A DNA stretch of 64,000 nt from Terfezia claveryi (GCA_015179025.1 WHUX01000094.1:140659-204658), one strand, 5' to 3'; positions 1 through 10,974 are shown, counted from the stretch's first letter. Program-made: numbers and translations. Notes: generated by a model from the sequence alone, not told the origin.

Positions 1-253
1 TCATGCAAGGTGGGTATATAAAAAGGGCTATTGATGGTCAACCATTGCGTCCAGTCTCTGCCCAATGCGCGCTTCCTGAGGCCGACATGGTGAGCTGTGT
101 GTTTGATTTCGTCGAGGTCATCAGTTTGCTTAGTGCCTCCCAGACCTCCTTGTTTCATAGGAATGAAGCTGACTACGGAGCTACAATCGCCGGAATGTGC
201 TCCAACAATATGGTCAGTTTTGCAACTTGATTTCTGACTAATTAACAATATAT

Positions 254-1473
254 GTTCTGGGCCGCTCATGGGCAATTTAAATAATTACTCAATTTGGTGT
301 ATAATGCACTTGTATTGAAAAGGTTTACGAGTACTGATTTACAAAAAAAAAAAAAAAAAAAAAAAAAGGATTGATAACGGTATACCTAACTGGAGCTATC
401 CCAGCGACTGCAATAGATTCATGTATTTCCCAGTCGATTACACCCCCCTCTAACATTCCAATTTGGTTCAGCTAGAGCTGAGAGGTCATGTATGATCTGT
501 TAGTACTTTCGTATGTCAATAAGTTAAGAATTTCAGATTATTCTTAAAGTATCAGCAATAACAATTGAGTATCTGAAATATCATTTTTAAGTCTGTAAGG
601 TCGGTAGCTGGTTAGAGGTCTTTAGTTAGGTAGTAAAAGTTATCAGATACGACACAATTGATAGGATTCAGGCTGTGATTTTGTAATAGCTTTGTACATG
701 GCCCTTTATTATCAGGTTTGGCCATCTCACAACTGCAAAAATATGATTTTTGTTATAGCATCATGCCATTTGATCTCCCATAACTCTGTAAAACAGTATC
801 TACCTGTTGTATAATTCTAGGTAGAACCTGCTTCGTTTTGGTTTAATATCGAGGAATTGAAGTATCTTAACAATCTGCATATAAATAAGTACCTGCGATT
901 AAGAAAGTACCGTTTTGCACCTTACCTGGATCCTTCCTATAAGTAAGAAATAGCTGGGATTTTCTAGGGTAAAAAGAAATCGTGCAACAAAATATAGACA
1001 AAAAATGTCATAATTATGATTACTCCAAACCTCACTGGATTCCACATAGTGCATCGAGCCTCAGCACAAGATGGTCTATGTAGCCTAAACCATAAGGCCC
1101 TGTCCCATGGATAAGAACCCCGTAAATAAGAAACTAATTTTCAAATACCTATTGCATAGGAAATGTTGTAGATTTCTACAGTAGCAATAAACTCAGTATC
1201 CTCGTCTCCATTCCATTCATCATCAGAGATGAAGGTGATGAGTTGTTAACTACACAAGCATGTACTGTCATCATTTGAAGAGCTTGAGGTAATTTTTCCG
1301 GAATTCCCCTTGTTCAACGTCTGCCATCTCCCACTAATCAACAGGAAGGGTATGTGATGTGGATGGGGTGGCCAAAAATGACTTCATAGGGTGTTTTTTG
1401 AGTGTAGCAGAGTGTTCGATTCACATTTACCAAATTGAGGAATTATATTAATTGCCCGCGAGCGGCCCAGAAC
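254..1473. mobile_element. TIR element family A, copy 1
   Basis: The left end reads GTTCTGGGCCGCTC and the right end is its inverse, GAGCGGCCCAGAAC. The homology continues inward for about 45 bp (GGGCAATTTAAATAATTACT on the left; the inverse of AATTATATTAATTGCCC on the right). The body is nearly identical to stretches of copies at 11625-12570 and 19650-20302. No transposase ORF is present, so this is a non-autonomous element. A poly-A run lies at about 342-367. I could not define a convincing target-site duplication, so the superfamily is open. Confidence 0.75.
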
Positions 1474-2319
1474 GTATACATACAAGGCTTACGAGCGTTA
1501 GCGTATGTGTCTGTTGAAGACTTTGTATTGCCTTCTACATACAGAAGAGGGCTCAAAAAGACATCATGAATGGATGAATAAGCCATGCGAGCGTAGAATT
1601 CCCGTACATTGATTCTAAGATACTTGGGTTCATGCATAAGAACCGGCGTAGATAAGGGGATCAGCCAACGAGGGTGACATATAAGCATATTATTACCCAC
1701 TGCAACTGAAGGCTTAACGGCCTGTGACCTTGGTCACGCAGTCCCTATTATGTGCTGTTTGATAGTATCGACTTTGGTTTGAAACCCGTGCTAATATAGG
1801 CCACTGGATATCAGCGTACAAACACATGAGTAAAACACGTAGATAATAGTCTAAAGAGTTTCCATGCAGACCCCGCTGACTACCAGCTCGCTTCAACGTA
1901 TAGCATAGCACAGTAAGGAACCAAAGTATTTTTTGGTGGACGGACGGACAGAGTTTATTTAGTAAATAAACAAGAATACACATTAAATGGAACAAATATA
2001 CAAGATACATCCACGAAATGTGAATATACATGAGCACCCATCCCTTGTGAACCTCTCCATAAAGAGATTTTCTCCAGCTCCCGTTTTTCGGTGTACCACC
2101 CGCCCTCCTCTCCTACAATCGAGTCGCAGCCCGCTAGGGTTAGGCGACCTGGCGCTAGGACAGCTGAGAGTTATTTATTAACTTCTAACTGACCTGGATG
2201 GGACCGCTCTGCACAAATTTCCTAATTATACAGTGGATGGCCACGGGATAACTTCATCGGTTTCGGGATCGACGGGTGCTAATGAAATGTTAGTAATTCT
2301 TTTCAAAGAGAGAGGAAAT
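1474..2319. other. Intergenic, no gene recognised
   Basis: Only short ORFs without recognisable similarity or plausible splice structure are visible here. The stretch separates the family A element from the downstream end of the hevein-like gene. Confidence 0.5.
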
Positions 2320-3021
2320 CTAGGACACGGCCTTCAGGAAGGGCCCCTTACGGTATCCGAAGTAGATCAAACCGTCACCCAAATTGGCATCAAATACATT
2401 GTCGGTAATAGGGTCCCAGATAACATCACCATCGTCGACGTCGAAGGCAATCTGGAATCCTGGCTCGGTGCAAAATCCGAATACCTTTTGGCATGCACCC
2501 GCACAGTATGCCTGGTCGAAACCACACATGTTCTACATTATAGAGTTAGCTTCGCAAAACGAAAGGGTGCTGTACAGAAGGCATACATTGGCAGCACCGT
2601 GACCACCGCAGCAAATGCCCATCTGCGCTGTGCATTGGTAGCCCGCAGTGGCTCCACACTTTCCGGCATTAGGCCCGGTGGTCGGGGTATCTGGATAGGT
2701 TCGTTGGAGTAACATGTGTTCCTTACTACGGGTCAAGAGAGGTCGGATGTTTGTGAGTTCTCTCTTTTTTGGCTGAGGGTTAAAGGTATGAGTAAAATAT
2801 TGAGCGTCTTTGTTTTGAAAGAACGGCTCGCGCTTCACCTTGGTAGCTTCTATCTCTGGTTCCGCTTCGCGTTTGTTAATGTATGGAATGGAGGCATAGC
2901 CAACGTTAAGTGCGTGGAAAAACGGATCACCTTCGGCTTTGGCTTCGGCCGCAGGAACTGCTGCTGCCGTTGCAACCGCAGCAAAGGCGGATACTACGAG
3001 GTGCACTGAGAAAAAGTGCAT
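2320..3021 (-). CDS. Secreted hevein-like chitin-binding protein with a Kex2-type pro-region
   Basis: Two exons, complement(2320..2532, 2587..3021), 215 aa; the 54-nt intron (GTATGC..GTAG with a GCTAAC branch point) joins the two halves of one domain. Residues 1-21 form a signal peptide with a hydrophobic core. A pro-region follows with dibasic sites at about residues 50-51 (KREAEPE), 63-64 (KRE) and 86-87 (KRE). These bound two short segments that both begin [D/E]PFF and end in KR. Next is an eight-cysteine hevein-type domain (type 1 chitin binding): CGATAGYQC, GICCGGHG, MCGFDQAYC, GACQKVFGFC. The C-terminal tail is acidic. Family knowledge says hevein domains bind chitin oligomers. Secretion and Kex2 processing are inferred from sequence. 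A TATA-like TATATAAG lies near 3184-3191 upstream of the start. An unusual architecture; function unknown. Confidence 0.72.
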
Positions 3022-3631
3022 GTTGAGGTAGTAGGTTTGGATGATTAGAAGGTAATGTTAAGGTGAAGGATGGAGAGAGTTGATGTGACTTCCGCAGAGG
3101 TATGACTGTTTGACAGTGCAGTATGATCTCAAGACTCCATGCGGTAGCAAGAACAACAGTATAACACAGGGACTCAACAAGTCTTATATAAAAGATTTGA
3201 TCGAAGGAATCTACCATAGTCTGTATTATCAATCTTTGAGAGCCCGGGCCTGTACATGATACCTTGCCTAGTACTAGTTGGAAGGGTGCTGTCGAGAAAT
3301 TTGGTCACACGGGTCTAGATATCACGATCAGCTCTGAGAGTTCAATTCACATAAAGTCAAAACCCCCGTTTATGGAATATGGCTTGGGCCAGGAACGTCA
3401 ATCCAAAAGCAAAGATACACTGATTTGGATCTGGGGTTTATCCAATAGTTAAGCCGGGGGAACTGCAGTAACTAGGAACAAATATAAACCTGAGTTAGAT
3501 CAAGATCACAAAGGAAATTTGTAACTAGTTGATTTCAGAGACAAGAGGGGAAGCACCTATACCAAAAACAAACTACGACAAATGGATGTAAAGCTTATTA
3601 TACATTTGGGTTCTTTCAAGATATCGAAGGC

Positions 3632-3735
3632 TACTGAATAGACGCCACTGCTGAATAGACGCCACCATTAGTCTCCACCATTGAATAGACGCCACCATTT
3701 GAATAGACGCCACCGCTGAATAGAACCCACCGCTG
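3632..3735. repeat. Short degenerate tandem repeat (about 20-bp unit)
   Basis: Four to five imperfect copies of a TGAATAGACGCCACC-containing unit. Spacing is irregular and no ORF uses it. Confidence 0.7.
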
Positions 3736-4022
3736 CCCCGAGGGAATGGCCTGTTGATGAAGTCTCGTACGCTACTATAATACATATGAGACCTCAAATA
3801 CGGCAAGCTTTACTGAGACTCGGAACACGGCGTTGTAGCTTAGCTGGCGCTGAGTTATCGATATTGACGATAAATTCCAAATATTTGAATTAGTCGAGCT
3901 CAAGACAAGAATGTTGTGATGCGTAGTTGGTAATAATTGTTTCTTATTTAGAGCTGTAAAATTAAAGTTTCATCAAAAAATACTTAACTGTAGATAAATT
4001 AGATTTGGAAATGGTGATCTGC

Positions 4023-4149
4023 TAGTCTGGTTGGCACAAGCCCCTCGTAGAGGGCTGGGGAGGGGCTAGTGCAAGCCAGACTACGTAGAGGGTGATCTGC
4101 GGATTGTGGATGGATGAAAACATTAGCGAGGGGTAGTGCAACCAGACTA
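4023..4149. mobile_element. Short MITE-like element (TAGTCTGGTTG termini)
   Basis: The left end TAGTCTGGTTGGCACAAGCC and the right end (inverse of CAACCAGACTA) form imperfect TIRs of about 23 bp around a 127-bp element. An internal inverted copy of the end motif lies near 4070-4092. The same terminal sequence recurs at 35848-35878 and 39272-39304, so it is a dispersed family. Confidence 0.6.
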
Positions 4150-4399
4150 TGAAAACATATAAAATGTGTCTCGTAGGAATTCACCACGAGGGCTTTCTAG
4201 TGTGATTAGGGCTTTTGCCTCGAGCTGGTTTCAGCTATATATCTCACAATCCACACCTGAGCCCGAGTACTAATATAAAGCAATGGTTTGAATAAATTCC
4301 AATACGGCACCCCTCATAAGGAATGTTGGGAAAATGTCATAGAATGGCGGTGCGTAAAAATGCTGATTGGTATGTTCTCGTGCTAGCCAAGATAACCTT

Positions 4400-5320
4400 G
4401 GAAAAATGCTCTTTCAGATCAAAAACTGACTCTAGATCATCCAATCCTTTCAATACATGCCCTGGTCCCTTATCATCCTCCCACGTAGTTCATCCATCCA
4501 ACCCCCAGTTTACACTCCTAATCACCCAAATCGTTCCGAGCCCCGCATTCTTTGCTCCAGAAATATCAAACGGATTCCCACTAACAAGGAATACGTCCTT
4601 TCCTGTATCCTTCCCCACCTTCTCAAGAACGTATTTGTAATTCTTCGGGCTGGGCTTAAACACCTTGATTGCATCCACCGAGATATACCTCTTCTTTCCA
4701 TCTTTCACAAATGTGGTAGATAACAACTCCGAGCTCGAGATAGCAGCTTCAACCATATTGGGAGTGCCATTTGAGAAACACCAAGTATTCTATATCTATT
4801 CCGCGCTCCCTGAGGCTCGCCGAAATGGCTGGCAGCTGATGGAAGAATCTAGCTGTGTCAGGTAAGACTTCTAGTTCGTTATATTTCTCCATAGCCTTAA
4901 TTTCTAGCTCCTCAAGAAGCGGAGATTTGAACCCCCTCTTCTGTCAATGCGTGTCTCAAGAAATTCCTAGTTACTTCGTCCATAGTGACATATTTTTCTG
5001 CAATATTTAGGATCCCAATTTCAGTTCGCGCCTTTTTGAAGGGCTGCGAATTGGACTTCTTACCCATGCTATTGAATTTCCATGTGAATTCGAGTTGTAA
5101 AGTTCTCCACGTTGAGGTTACCATTGTGTCAAAGGTCTCTGGGTCGTTCGTACGACAGTTCCTGAACACCATGGAGATTGAGGAGGTGTCAACGAGGGTA
5201 CCAAACCTGCCGAATCATTAATAGCTGGCAATAACTTTGTTACCAGATTAATCACTAAACTACTTATGATTGGGAGGAGGGCACTCACAGGTCAAAGGCC
5301 AATACAACTTTTCGTGTCAT
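4400..5320 (-). pseudogene. Haloacid dehalogenase type II (HAD superfamily) pseudogene
   Basis: Exon 1 (5289..5320) encodes MTRKVVLAFDL and splices over 5207..5288 into FGTLVDTSSIS, rebuilding the HAD motif I. Downstream the reading frame is clearly HAD type II: TSTWRTLQLEFTW, a helix ending in GVQIS, then SNGTPNMVEAA (motif II region), KVFKPSPKNY (motif III lysine) and FLVSGNPFDISGAKNAG (motif IV). It is broken by a frameshift near 4915-4920, a second near 4795 where an extra T interrupts the SNGT motif, and an in-frame TGA at 4490. The frame reopens after that stop for about 30 codons. Two indels plus a stop make this a recent pseudogene, or a sequence-error case. Family members hydrolyse 2-haloacids. 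Confidence 0.8.
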
Positions 5321-5481
5321 GACTATGAGGTTGATGCTGCCCACATTATCGTCATTGGTTATGCAATAATCCTTGTCTGGCTATCATGCATACAGTATAA
5401 GCATCAGAGTGCCACTTCAGGGTAACTGACTGGCATTCCTTTAGCACTTATGTACATACTAGTGGTGGTGTTACTGCTGAA

Positions 5482-6219
5482 GTGTTTGGTTCTGTAGCAA
5501 TGGATTTTCACAGCTCATACGAAGCAGGGCTTGCTCACAAGCTCACTGTTCTAAAGATAGCTCAGGATGCCCTGTTCGATCGCTATATCAACGAAGGTCC
5601 CACACAAACCCTCCAGGATCTATCTATCCCAGATATCCCCAACATCTTCCCATACCAAAAAACTTTTGTTCACCTTGGTAGCCGTCAACTACAGAAGTTC
5701 ACGTATGTTAAGGCACTCATGGCGAATTCGAATGCGCTGATATTCCAAGGGCAGACTGATGCCAATCAGCTTATCTGTCTCAAGTTCGTTCGTCAATATG
5801 GAAAAGATATTCATAATTGGTGCGCAAATAAAAGGTTCGCTCCTGAATTGTTGGGGTTTGAAAAGCTTCATGGAGGGTGGTTCATGGTTGTGATAGAGCT
5901 TCTGGATGAGTCGTGGAACGAGGCTAGCGTGAAAACCGAGAGCATTCCGGAGCTTGAGGGAAAAATTTGTTCTGCCATTACCAAGCTTCATGAATCTGGC
6001 ATGGCCCACGGCGATATTAGGGAGATGAATATTCTGGTAAATGACAAAAATGACTTTATGCTCATCGACTATGACTGGGCGGGAATTCATGGACAGGTAA
6101 CGTATCCAAGGAATATTAACGTAGACCCCATCCTAGGATGACCTTCAGGTATTCGCTGTGGCTCTCTTATTCTTCCTGAGCATGACATCAAAATGGTTGA
6201 CAATTTGTTTGTTGTTTAA
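5482..6219 (+). pseudogene. Kinase-like domain protein with one internal TGA
   Basis: The open frame gives 219 codons and then TGA at 6139-6141. The same frame continues for 26 more codons to a TAA at 6217-6219 with a sensible C-terminus (PEHDIKMVDNLF). The TGA sits where this fungal kinase-like family usually has tryptophan (TGG), so a single G-to-A change explains it. Visible kinase features are the beta3 lysine K101 (ICLKFVRQYG), HGD at 176-178 in place of HRD with N183, and DYDWAG at 196-201 in place of DFG. This family is common in fungi and is sometimes attached to Crinkler-type effectors; no such N-terminus is evident here. The start is uncertain (ATG at 5482 or 5500). A truncated product lacking the last 27 residues is possible. 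Confidence 0.7.
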
Positions 6220-6602
6220 TGAATCGAGTCACTGGATCGAATACTCAGAAACATTTGTCCACTGCTTTCACGGTGATTTGTTGTCTGGACTCTGTATTAG
6301 TTACCCCTCTTATATTATTTCATAAAGTTTATCGTGGGGGACTGCCTGTATGTAGGGATTGCCTTCAATGAAAATAACCGCAATTGTTATTCATTTCTGT
6401 CGATTGCCCAACAGTAATAGTACCACACGATAGCGTCACGGAGTTAGATAAGCCGGAGTGGAGAAAGGCGGGAGAGGAGATTTACGAGGCCACGGAGGCG
6501 TTTTTCAATTACTTGTACAGGGGGCTTTTCAGGTGCCCCCATAACGGGTTATCCAGGCTGTCCCTCTTTCCCGCAAAGCTACATACATTCCCAGTTCTTC
6601 CG

Positions 6603-6811
6603 TTTCACGAGTTCTTATTTTTCACGAGATCTGTTTGTTTCTCGAGTAGGGAAAGTGTCATCTGGCATCTCCGGTTAGTGACAGCACGGGGCTCTCTCAG
6701 CTTTTTCACAAGTTCTTATATTTCACGACATCTGCTTGTTTCTCGAGTAGGGAGTAAGGGAGGGACCCAGTCAGGCTCCGCGGGGTCATCTGGCATTGCC
6801 GGTTAGTGACA
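6603..6811. repeat. Tandem duplication of about 100 bp
   Basis: Unit 1 (about 6603-6692) and unit 2 (about 6704-6811) share TTTCACGAGTTCTTAT, CTCGAGTAGGGA and CATCTGGCAT..CCGGTTAGTGAC. On the minus strand each unit contains a CACTAAC branch-like motif followed by GCCAG, so it may duplicate an intron 3' end of the neighbouring Crinkler relic. Confidence 0.7.
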
Positions 6812-6873
6812 CATTGTATAATTAGTTCTAGTATAATGAATTGCAAAGAAAATGAAATCCGAATCCCTCTCAC

Positions 6874-7170
6874 CATGCGCAGGAACCGTGATGACTATAT
6901 GGACACATTTTCGTTGAGGAGGATCGCTTTCGAAAATCCCCTCGACTGTCTCCATCGGGTCCAGCAGGTTGCTGCTCCCTAGGTCCAAATTTTTAATCGC
7001 CTGATTGATTCAATTTCCAGAGTTTGAGTTTAAGGGGATCGATATGTTTAAAATATTTGAATTCTCTGTCTTGATGAGTTTCTTGAGCTCCCCAACCATA
7101 TCTCCTCCGTCAACCTTAACCGGAAAGGTTCAGCATCCGAGTCACCCCACTTGGCACAAAGGCAAGGCAT
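6874..7170 (-). pseudogene. Crinkler (CRN) header-domain fragment
   Basis: The minus strand encodes a ubiquitin-like CRN header in pieces: GDSDAEPFPV, GELKKLIKTE, DPLKLKLWKLN, then LDPMETVEGIFESDPPQ and CVHIVITVPAHG, ending at a GTGAGA donor (6873). At least two frameshifts and a stop interrupt it. The ends of the header (LKLWKLN and the DPP..CVHI strand) align directly with the header exon at 37894..38206. No NTPase or nuclease part follows. Its 5' end abuts a truncated copia LTR. Confidence 0.72.
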
Positions 7171-7185
7171 TTAGTCATGGAGGGT

Positions 7186-7960
7186 GGGGTTGAGAGAGTG
7201 GAGGGTGAAGGTGACAGTAGATGGGAGATGGGCTGGATGCCGGTAATCGGAGTGGCAACTGGATGACAGCCGGTGCTTGCGTGTGTGAGAGGCGGCGGTA
7301 CGGATAACCCGGGTGTAGTGGAGATGCGCTTCAACACACTCTCTCAGACAGTACAGCCGAGTTGTATAGTAAACTTGGACTGCTTTGAAGCATCCAATGG
7401 CTTGGTGAATACATCAGCAGGGTTTTTGGTAGTTTCTATATATTCAATAGAAAATTTGTTGTTGAGAAGGCATTCTCTAACATAGCGGTAATGTGTGTCG
7501 ATGTGTTTTGAATGCTGTGAGAGAATAGCATGGTGGGAAAGTTATATGGTAGAGAGTATTGTCGCACTTCAGGGTAACAGGTACTTTGATATCGAGTTCC
7601 TTAATTCCATTGAGATACCAGCTGGCCTGTCTAGCGGTTGTAGATAGAGCAATATATTCCGCTTCTGTTGTAGAGGTTGAGACAGAACACTGCTTGTAGA
7701 ATAGGACAGGAATCTAATAGGAAACAATAGCCTTGCCATGAATGCCGGGTATCCCAACAGTTACCATAACCAGCATCAGAAAACCCACAAGAGACAAAGG
7801 ACTGGAAATGCGTGAATAAGAGAGACAAGAAGAATGAGTTCCAGGGAGATGATGAAACACCCACTTAACAGCTTGATGATATGATGCCAAAGGATGTGAA
7901 CAAAACTGAGAGAGTACAGAGACAGCATATGCAATATCAGGGATAGTACAGGGTAACCAG
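7186..7960 (-). mobile_element. Ty1/copia retrotransposon remnant (RT/RNase H end plus LTR fragment)
   Basis: Reading the minus strand from 7960 gives degenerate copia pol: a TIPDIAYAVSVLSQF segment, an RNase H region around GFSDAGYGN..DTRHSWQGY, then HYRYVRECLLNNKF, TTKNPADVFTKPLD and KFTIQLGCTV before a stop near 7346. Immediately downstream is TGTTGAAGCGCATC, the same LTR start as in the copy at 10067-10463. The LTR is truncated and runs into the CRN header fragment. Several frameshifts; inactive. Confidence 0.8.
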
Positions 7961-8757
7961 ATAAGTCTCGATCGAGACTAATTCAAAATTGAAGTAGGAT
8001 TGGCACAAAGCTAAGCAAAAATGGAAGTCTCCAAGCTCTAAGCCTAAACATTTTCCGTATACACAGGAAGTGGTACGGTTTTTCGCCATACTTAGGTATC
8101 AACATTCCCGGAACCAACAATATGCGACACCGATTTGGTTGGCATACCGTTTCCCTAATCGAATATTCCTCCCCCCCACCTTTCACAACGCAAAAGATGA
8201 TCATCGTATCGTAGGAAGCCGGTCGCGAATAACAGGATAATCATTCCCATCCCGTAGGGGGGTAAACTTGTATTGTGTAACATCCTCTTCCGACATTTCT
8301 CCAAAATACTCTTCCATGTTCTCTCCTTCAGGCCTGGGGTCCAGATCAAAGACGTCTATTTTTCTCTTGGAGGGTATGTAAGGTGCTTGTTGGCTCATAG
8401 AGACTCAAAGGGGGATTCAAGCCTCTCGTGCCTGGTAAGCATTCATCTGGTGTCTTTCATTGTATGGGCCGCTACCCTTCCCTACCAAGATAATTTCCAT
8501 CAGCGGCAATATATAAAAAGCTGGGGTTTGCGTAGCACAGTTTAACGTAGGGCGTGCCTTCCACTTCCTGTCCCTTTCCGATATTTCGTCGAAGCAGCCT
8601 CTTGTCTGGAGATGGCAGCCGTTTCATGATATTCACTTTTGGTAACACTAAATGTATCCCCGCTGAGTTGTAAAATAAAATAAAAAATTCATCTCAAGGA
8701 TGCGTTCTGCAAACCACTTGTTGAATCGTTAGAACCAGGTATTAGTCACACTACAAT
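7961..8757. other. Intergenic; one short unassigned minus-strand ORF
   Basis: A 65-codon minus ORF (8201..8398) begins MSQQAPYIPSKRKIDVFDLD and is acidic, but has no recognisable domain or splice partners. Otherwise AT-rich sequence without signal. Confidence 0.35.
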
Positions 8758-9300
8758 ACCTACGAAGTAATGCTGTTTTCGAAGAGATACCGACAAAGTA
8801 TAGAGATCGGAGAGGCGAATGGAGCAATATCGCCGGTCTCGGGGGTTTAGGAGCAATATAATGTCGATATAGGTATTTTTGAATGGTTTCAATAGGGTTG
8901 CGTGAATGACCTTGTGCAACCTGGTGCCTTGTGGTATATTTATAGTTCGTATGCATGGCTTCCGATGACCTTATAGGGCCCAATCCATTTGCTCGTGACA
9001 GATCGGTTGTTGCTGGCCCTGATTGTAAGATTGCCAGGTTGTCTGTGTACCGTGGTCATTCGATGTAGCCATTCTTATGGTGCTGGCGAGCTTAGCTCGT
9101 AATCGTTCTATAGGTGGACCGAATACGTAAATCGATCTAAATGGCGAATACCCGTGTGTTGCTATAGCTGTTGAATAAAAGCAAACGGCAGCGGTGGATG
9201 GTCTGAGGTAGGGTGCCTTGGCAGGCCATGTAACTTCTGTATGTACCGCTGTACTTTCGTGAATCGGTCAGTAATCACCCTGGCAACTCACACCTTTCAA
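8758..9300 (-). mobile_element. Ty3/gypsy retrotransposon integrase remnant
   Basis: Minus-strand translation shows VITDRFTKVQRYI (integrase core), a TSNDHGTQTTWQSYNQG segment, then WIGPYKVIG and, after a frameshift, IPQGTRLHKVIHATLLKPF. The last is the characteristic post-integrase LP.G-TKIHPVFHVSLLKPF-like motif of Ty3/gypsy elements. Large internal deletions and stops show it is dead. Confidence 0.7.
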
Positions 9301-9787
9301 TAGCGCTGATCTGGAGTCTTTGCGTGGTCGTGAGGTAGACACGGAACTCCTCAATTAGATGGAGTACATTACCCAGCCGTAAAACTAAAAATATAGCCAA
9401 CTACCGATGCAGTTTCAGTTTCATTCTATAGGTATATCTAAACACTCAATCCAACGCGACATATCTGACTTCTAACTAGCAACTTTGCAATTGGTCTTCC
9501 CTCAATTGAAGCAAAGTAACATCAGGTAACTACAGCTTGTATGGCAAATTTTGTGCACATTAAGTTAGTCTTTTGGCCATTCGTAGAGAATTGAATTCAA
9601 GAAAGCTCTATACTAAAGTAGTTAATTAGTAGTAAGTAAGCTATAATTTTAGTTCACACCCGTCTTCAGGCTTTGTGCTAGTGCCTTGCCTGGCTGGCAT
9701 GTGTATTATGCTCGTATTCGATAAAGATTTGGGCTTCGGGCGGATTGACATCTTATAGAATTTCAACTTTCTTGTATTGTTTGGCCA
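9301..9787. other. Intergenic, nothing recognised
   Basis: AT-rich DNA without a supported ORF, repeat or RNA gene. Confidence 0.4.
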
Positions 9788-10066
9788 TTGTGACAGCCGC
9801 CCGAGTACGCTGAGATGATAGCGTCTCGCTCCGGACTCCCAACAGCATACTATAATGCATTGAAGTAATCCCCATAAATCAACGCTGCCGTGTTGGCCGC
9901 AGTTGCTCCAGCCAACTTATCCTCAAGATACTCAGGAAGCAAATTTGCCCAGATGGCACCAGTGACGGCGTTTCCGAAGGCTCCTCCGACGGAGGTAAAC
10001 GTCAGGAACATAGCAAAACCTAGCAACGTCTTGATGCCTACAAGTAACAAAGGATATGGTAATATC
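9788..10066 (-). pseudogene. MFS siderophore-iron transporter, C-terminal fragment
   Basis: The minus strand encodes FLTFTSVGGAFGNAVTGAIW, then NLLPEYLEDKLAG and, past a stop at about 9850, YAVGSPERDAIISAYS. This order (GGA.GN..SGAIW, then LP..L, then YPVGSPERDAI) is the last transmembrane part and loop of fungal siderophore transporters (SIT/Arn family, major facilitator superfamily). The rest of the gene is missing: a copia LTR begins at 10067, directly beside an intron-like acceptor (TTGTTACTTGTAG). An in-frame stop and loss of the C-terminus confirm decay. Confidence 0.7.
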
Positions 10067-10463
10067 TGTTGGGCAGCGAAAGAGGTACTAGTGAGGCAGC
10101 GCGAGTGTGCGGGTGCAGAGAGGATCTGTAGTAATACAGTATGTCTACTATAGCGGATGGTAATACGCAGAGTGGACAGCAGAGCGCAGAGTGCACTAGG
10201 TAATAGTGAATAATCTGGCTGAACACAAATACAGTGTCCGGAGCGTTGTCTATATAGAGATTCAGGGTAAAACAAGGTGCAGGGATATATTATTCGGCCA
10301 ATCAGAAGCAAGAAAATACAGGGATTGCGGATAGTGGTCTTTTCTTTTCTTTTTTTTTTTTTTAATTACAAGCGGTCCTGATAACCGGGTGGTAACCGGA
10401 TGACAACCATACTTGCGTGCGGCGGTACGGATAACCCGGGTGTAGTGGAGATGCGCTTCAACA
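10067..10463 (-). repeat. Copia long terminal repeat
   Basis: On the minus strand the LTR starts TGTTGAAGCGCATCTCC and ends CGCTGCCCAACA, giving TG..CA ends inside a 5-bp inverted TGTTG/CAACA. It contains a homopolymer T/A tract at about 10347-10365. The 5' part matches the truncated LTR near 7250-7333. It is the 3' LTR of the copia fragment at 10464-10800. Confidence 0.72.
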
Positions 10464-10800
10464 CTCTCTCTCAGACAGTACCGTACAGCCGAGTTGTATA
10501 GTAAACTTGGCATGGTGAAGACATCAGCAGGGTTTTGGGTAGTTTCTGTATATTCAATTGAAAATTTGTTGCTCTGGCATTCTCTAATATTGTGGTAATG
10601 TATGTCGATGTGTTTTGAATGCTGTAAGATAATAGGCTGGTAGGAAAGGTCTATGGTAGCTGGTATGATGATATTGAGTTCCTTAATCTCATTATGACAC
10701 CAGCTTCAAGTTGCCTGTCTAGCAGTTGTAGATAGAGTAATGTATTCTGCTTCTGTTGTAGAGGTTGAGACAGAATGCTTGCTTGTCCTTGCAGAGGGGG
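10464..10800 (-). mobile_element. Ty1/copia remnant, second copy (pol 3' end)
   Basis: This sequence parallels 7334-7700: the same CTCTCTCAGACAGTAC junction, the same pol C-terminal codons (minus strand) with deletions, and the same LTR directly downstream. The copy is shorter and more rearranged than the one at 7186-7960. Confidence 0.7.
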
Positions 10801-10974
10801 GTATGCAACTTTTTGCCACCTAGCTGTAAGAGCATACAAGAGCATACATTTCCTGAAACATATTGATTTTATCTACTGAGTTCCTTTTAAGATTCCAGCT
10901 ATCTTTCATGAGTTTCCTTTTTGTTCAGGCTTTCATGATAGTCCTTTCCGAGTTCATTCTGTTAATATTTTTCT

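Larger units (their letters stand above)
3022..4399. other. Intergenic with short repeats, no gene recognised
   Basis: Apart from the tandem repeat at 3632-3735 and the MITE-like element at 4023-4149 there is no recognisable coding sequence. Confidence 0.5.

Noticed and set aside
1443..2037. Minus-strand ORFs of 85 and 107 codons
   Set aside because: The first starts inside the family A right end and neither shows a domain, signal or splice support.
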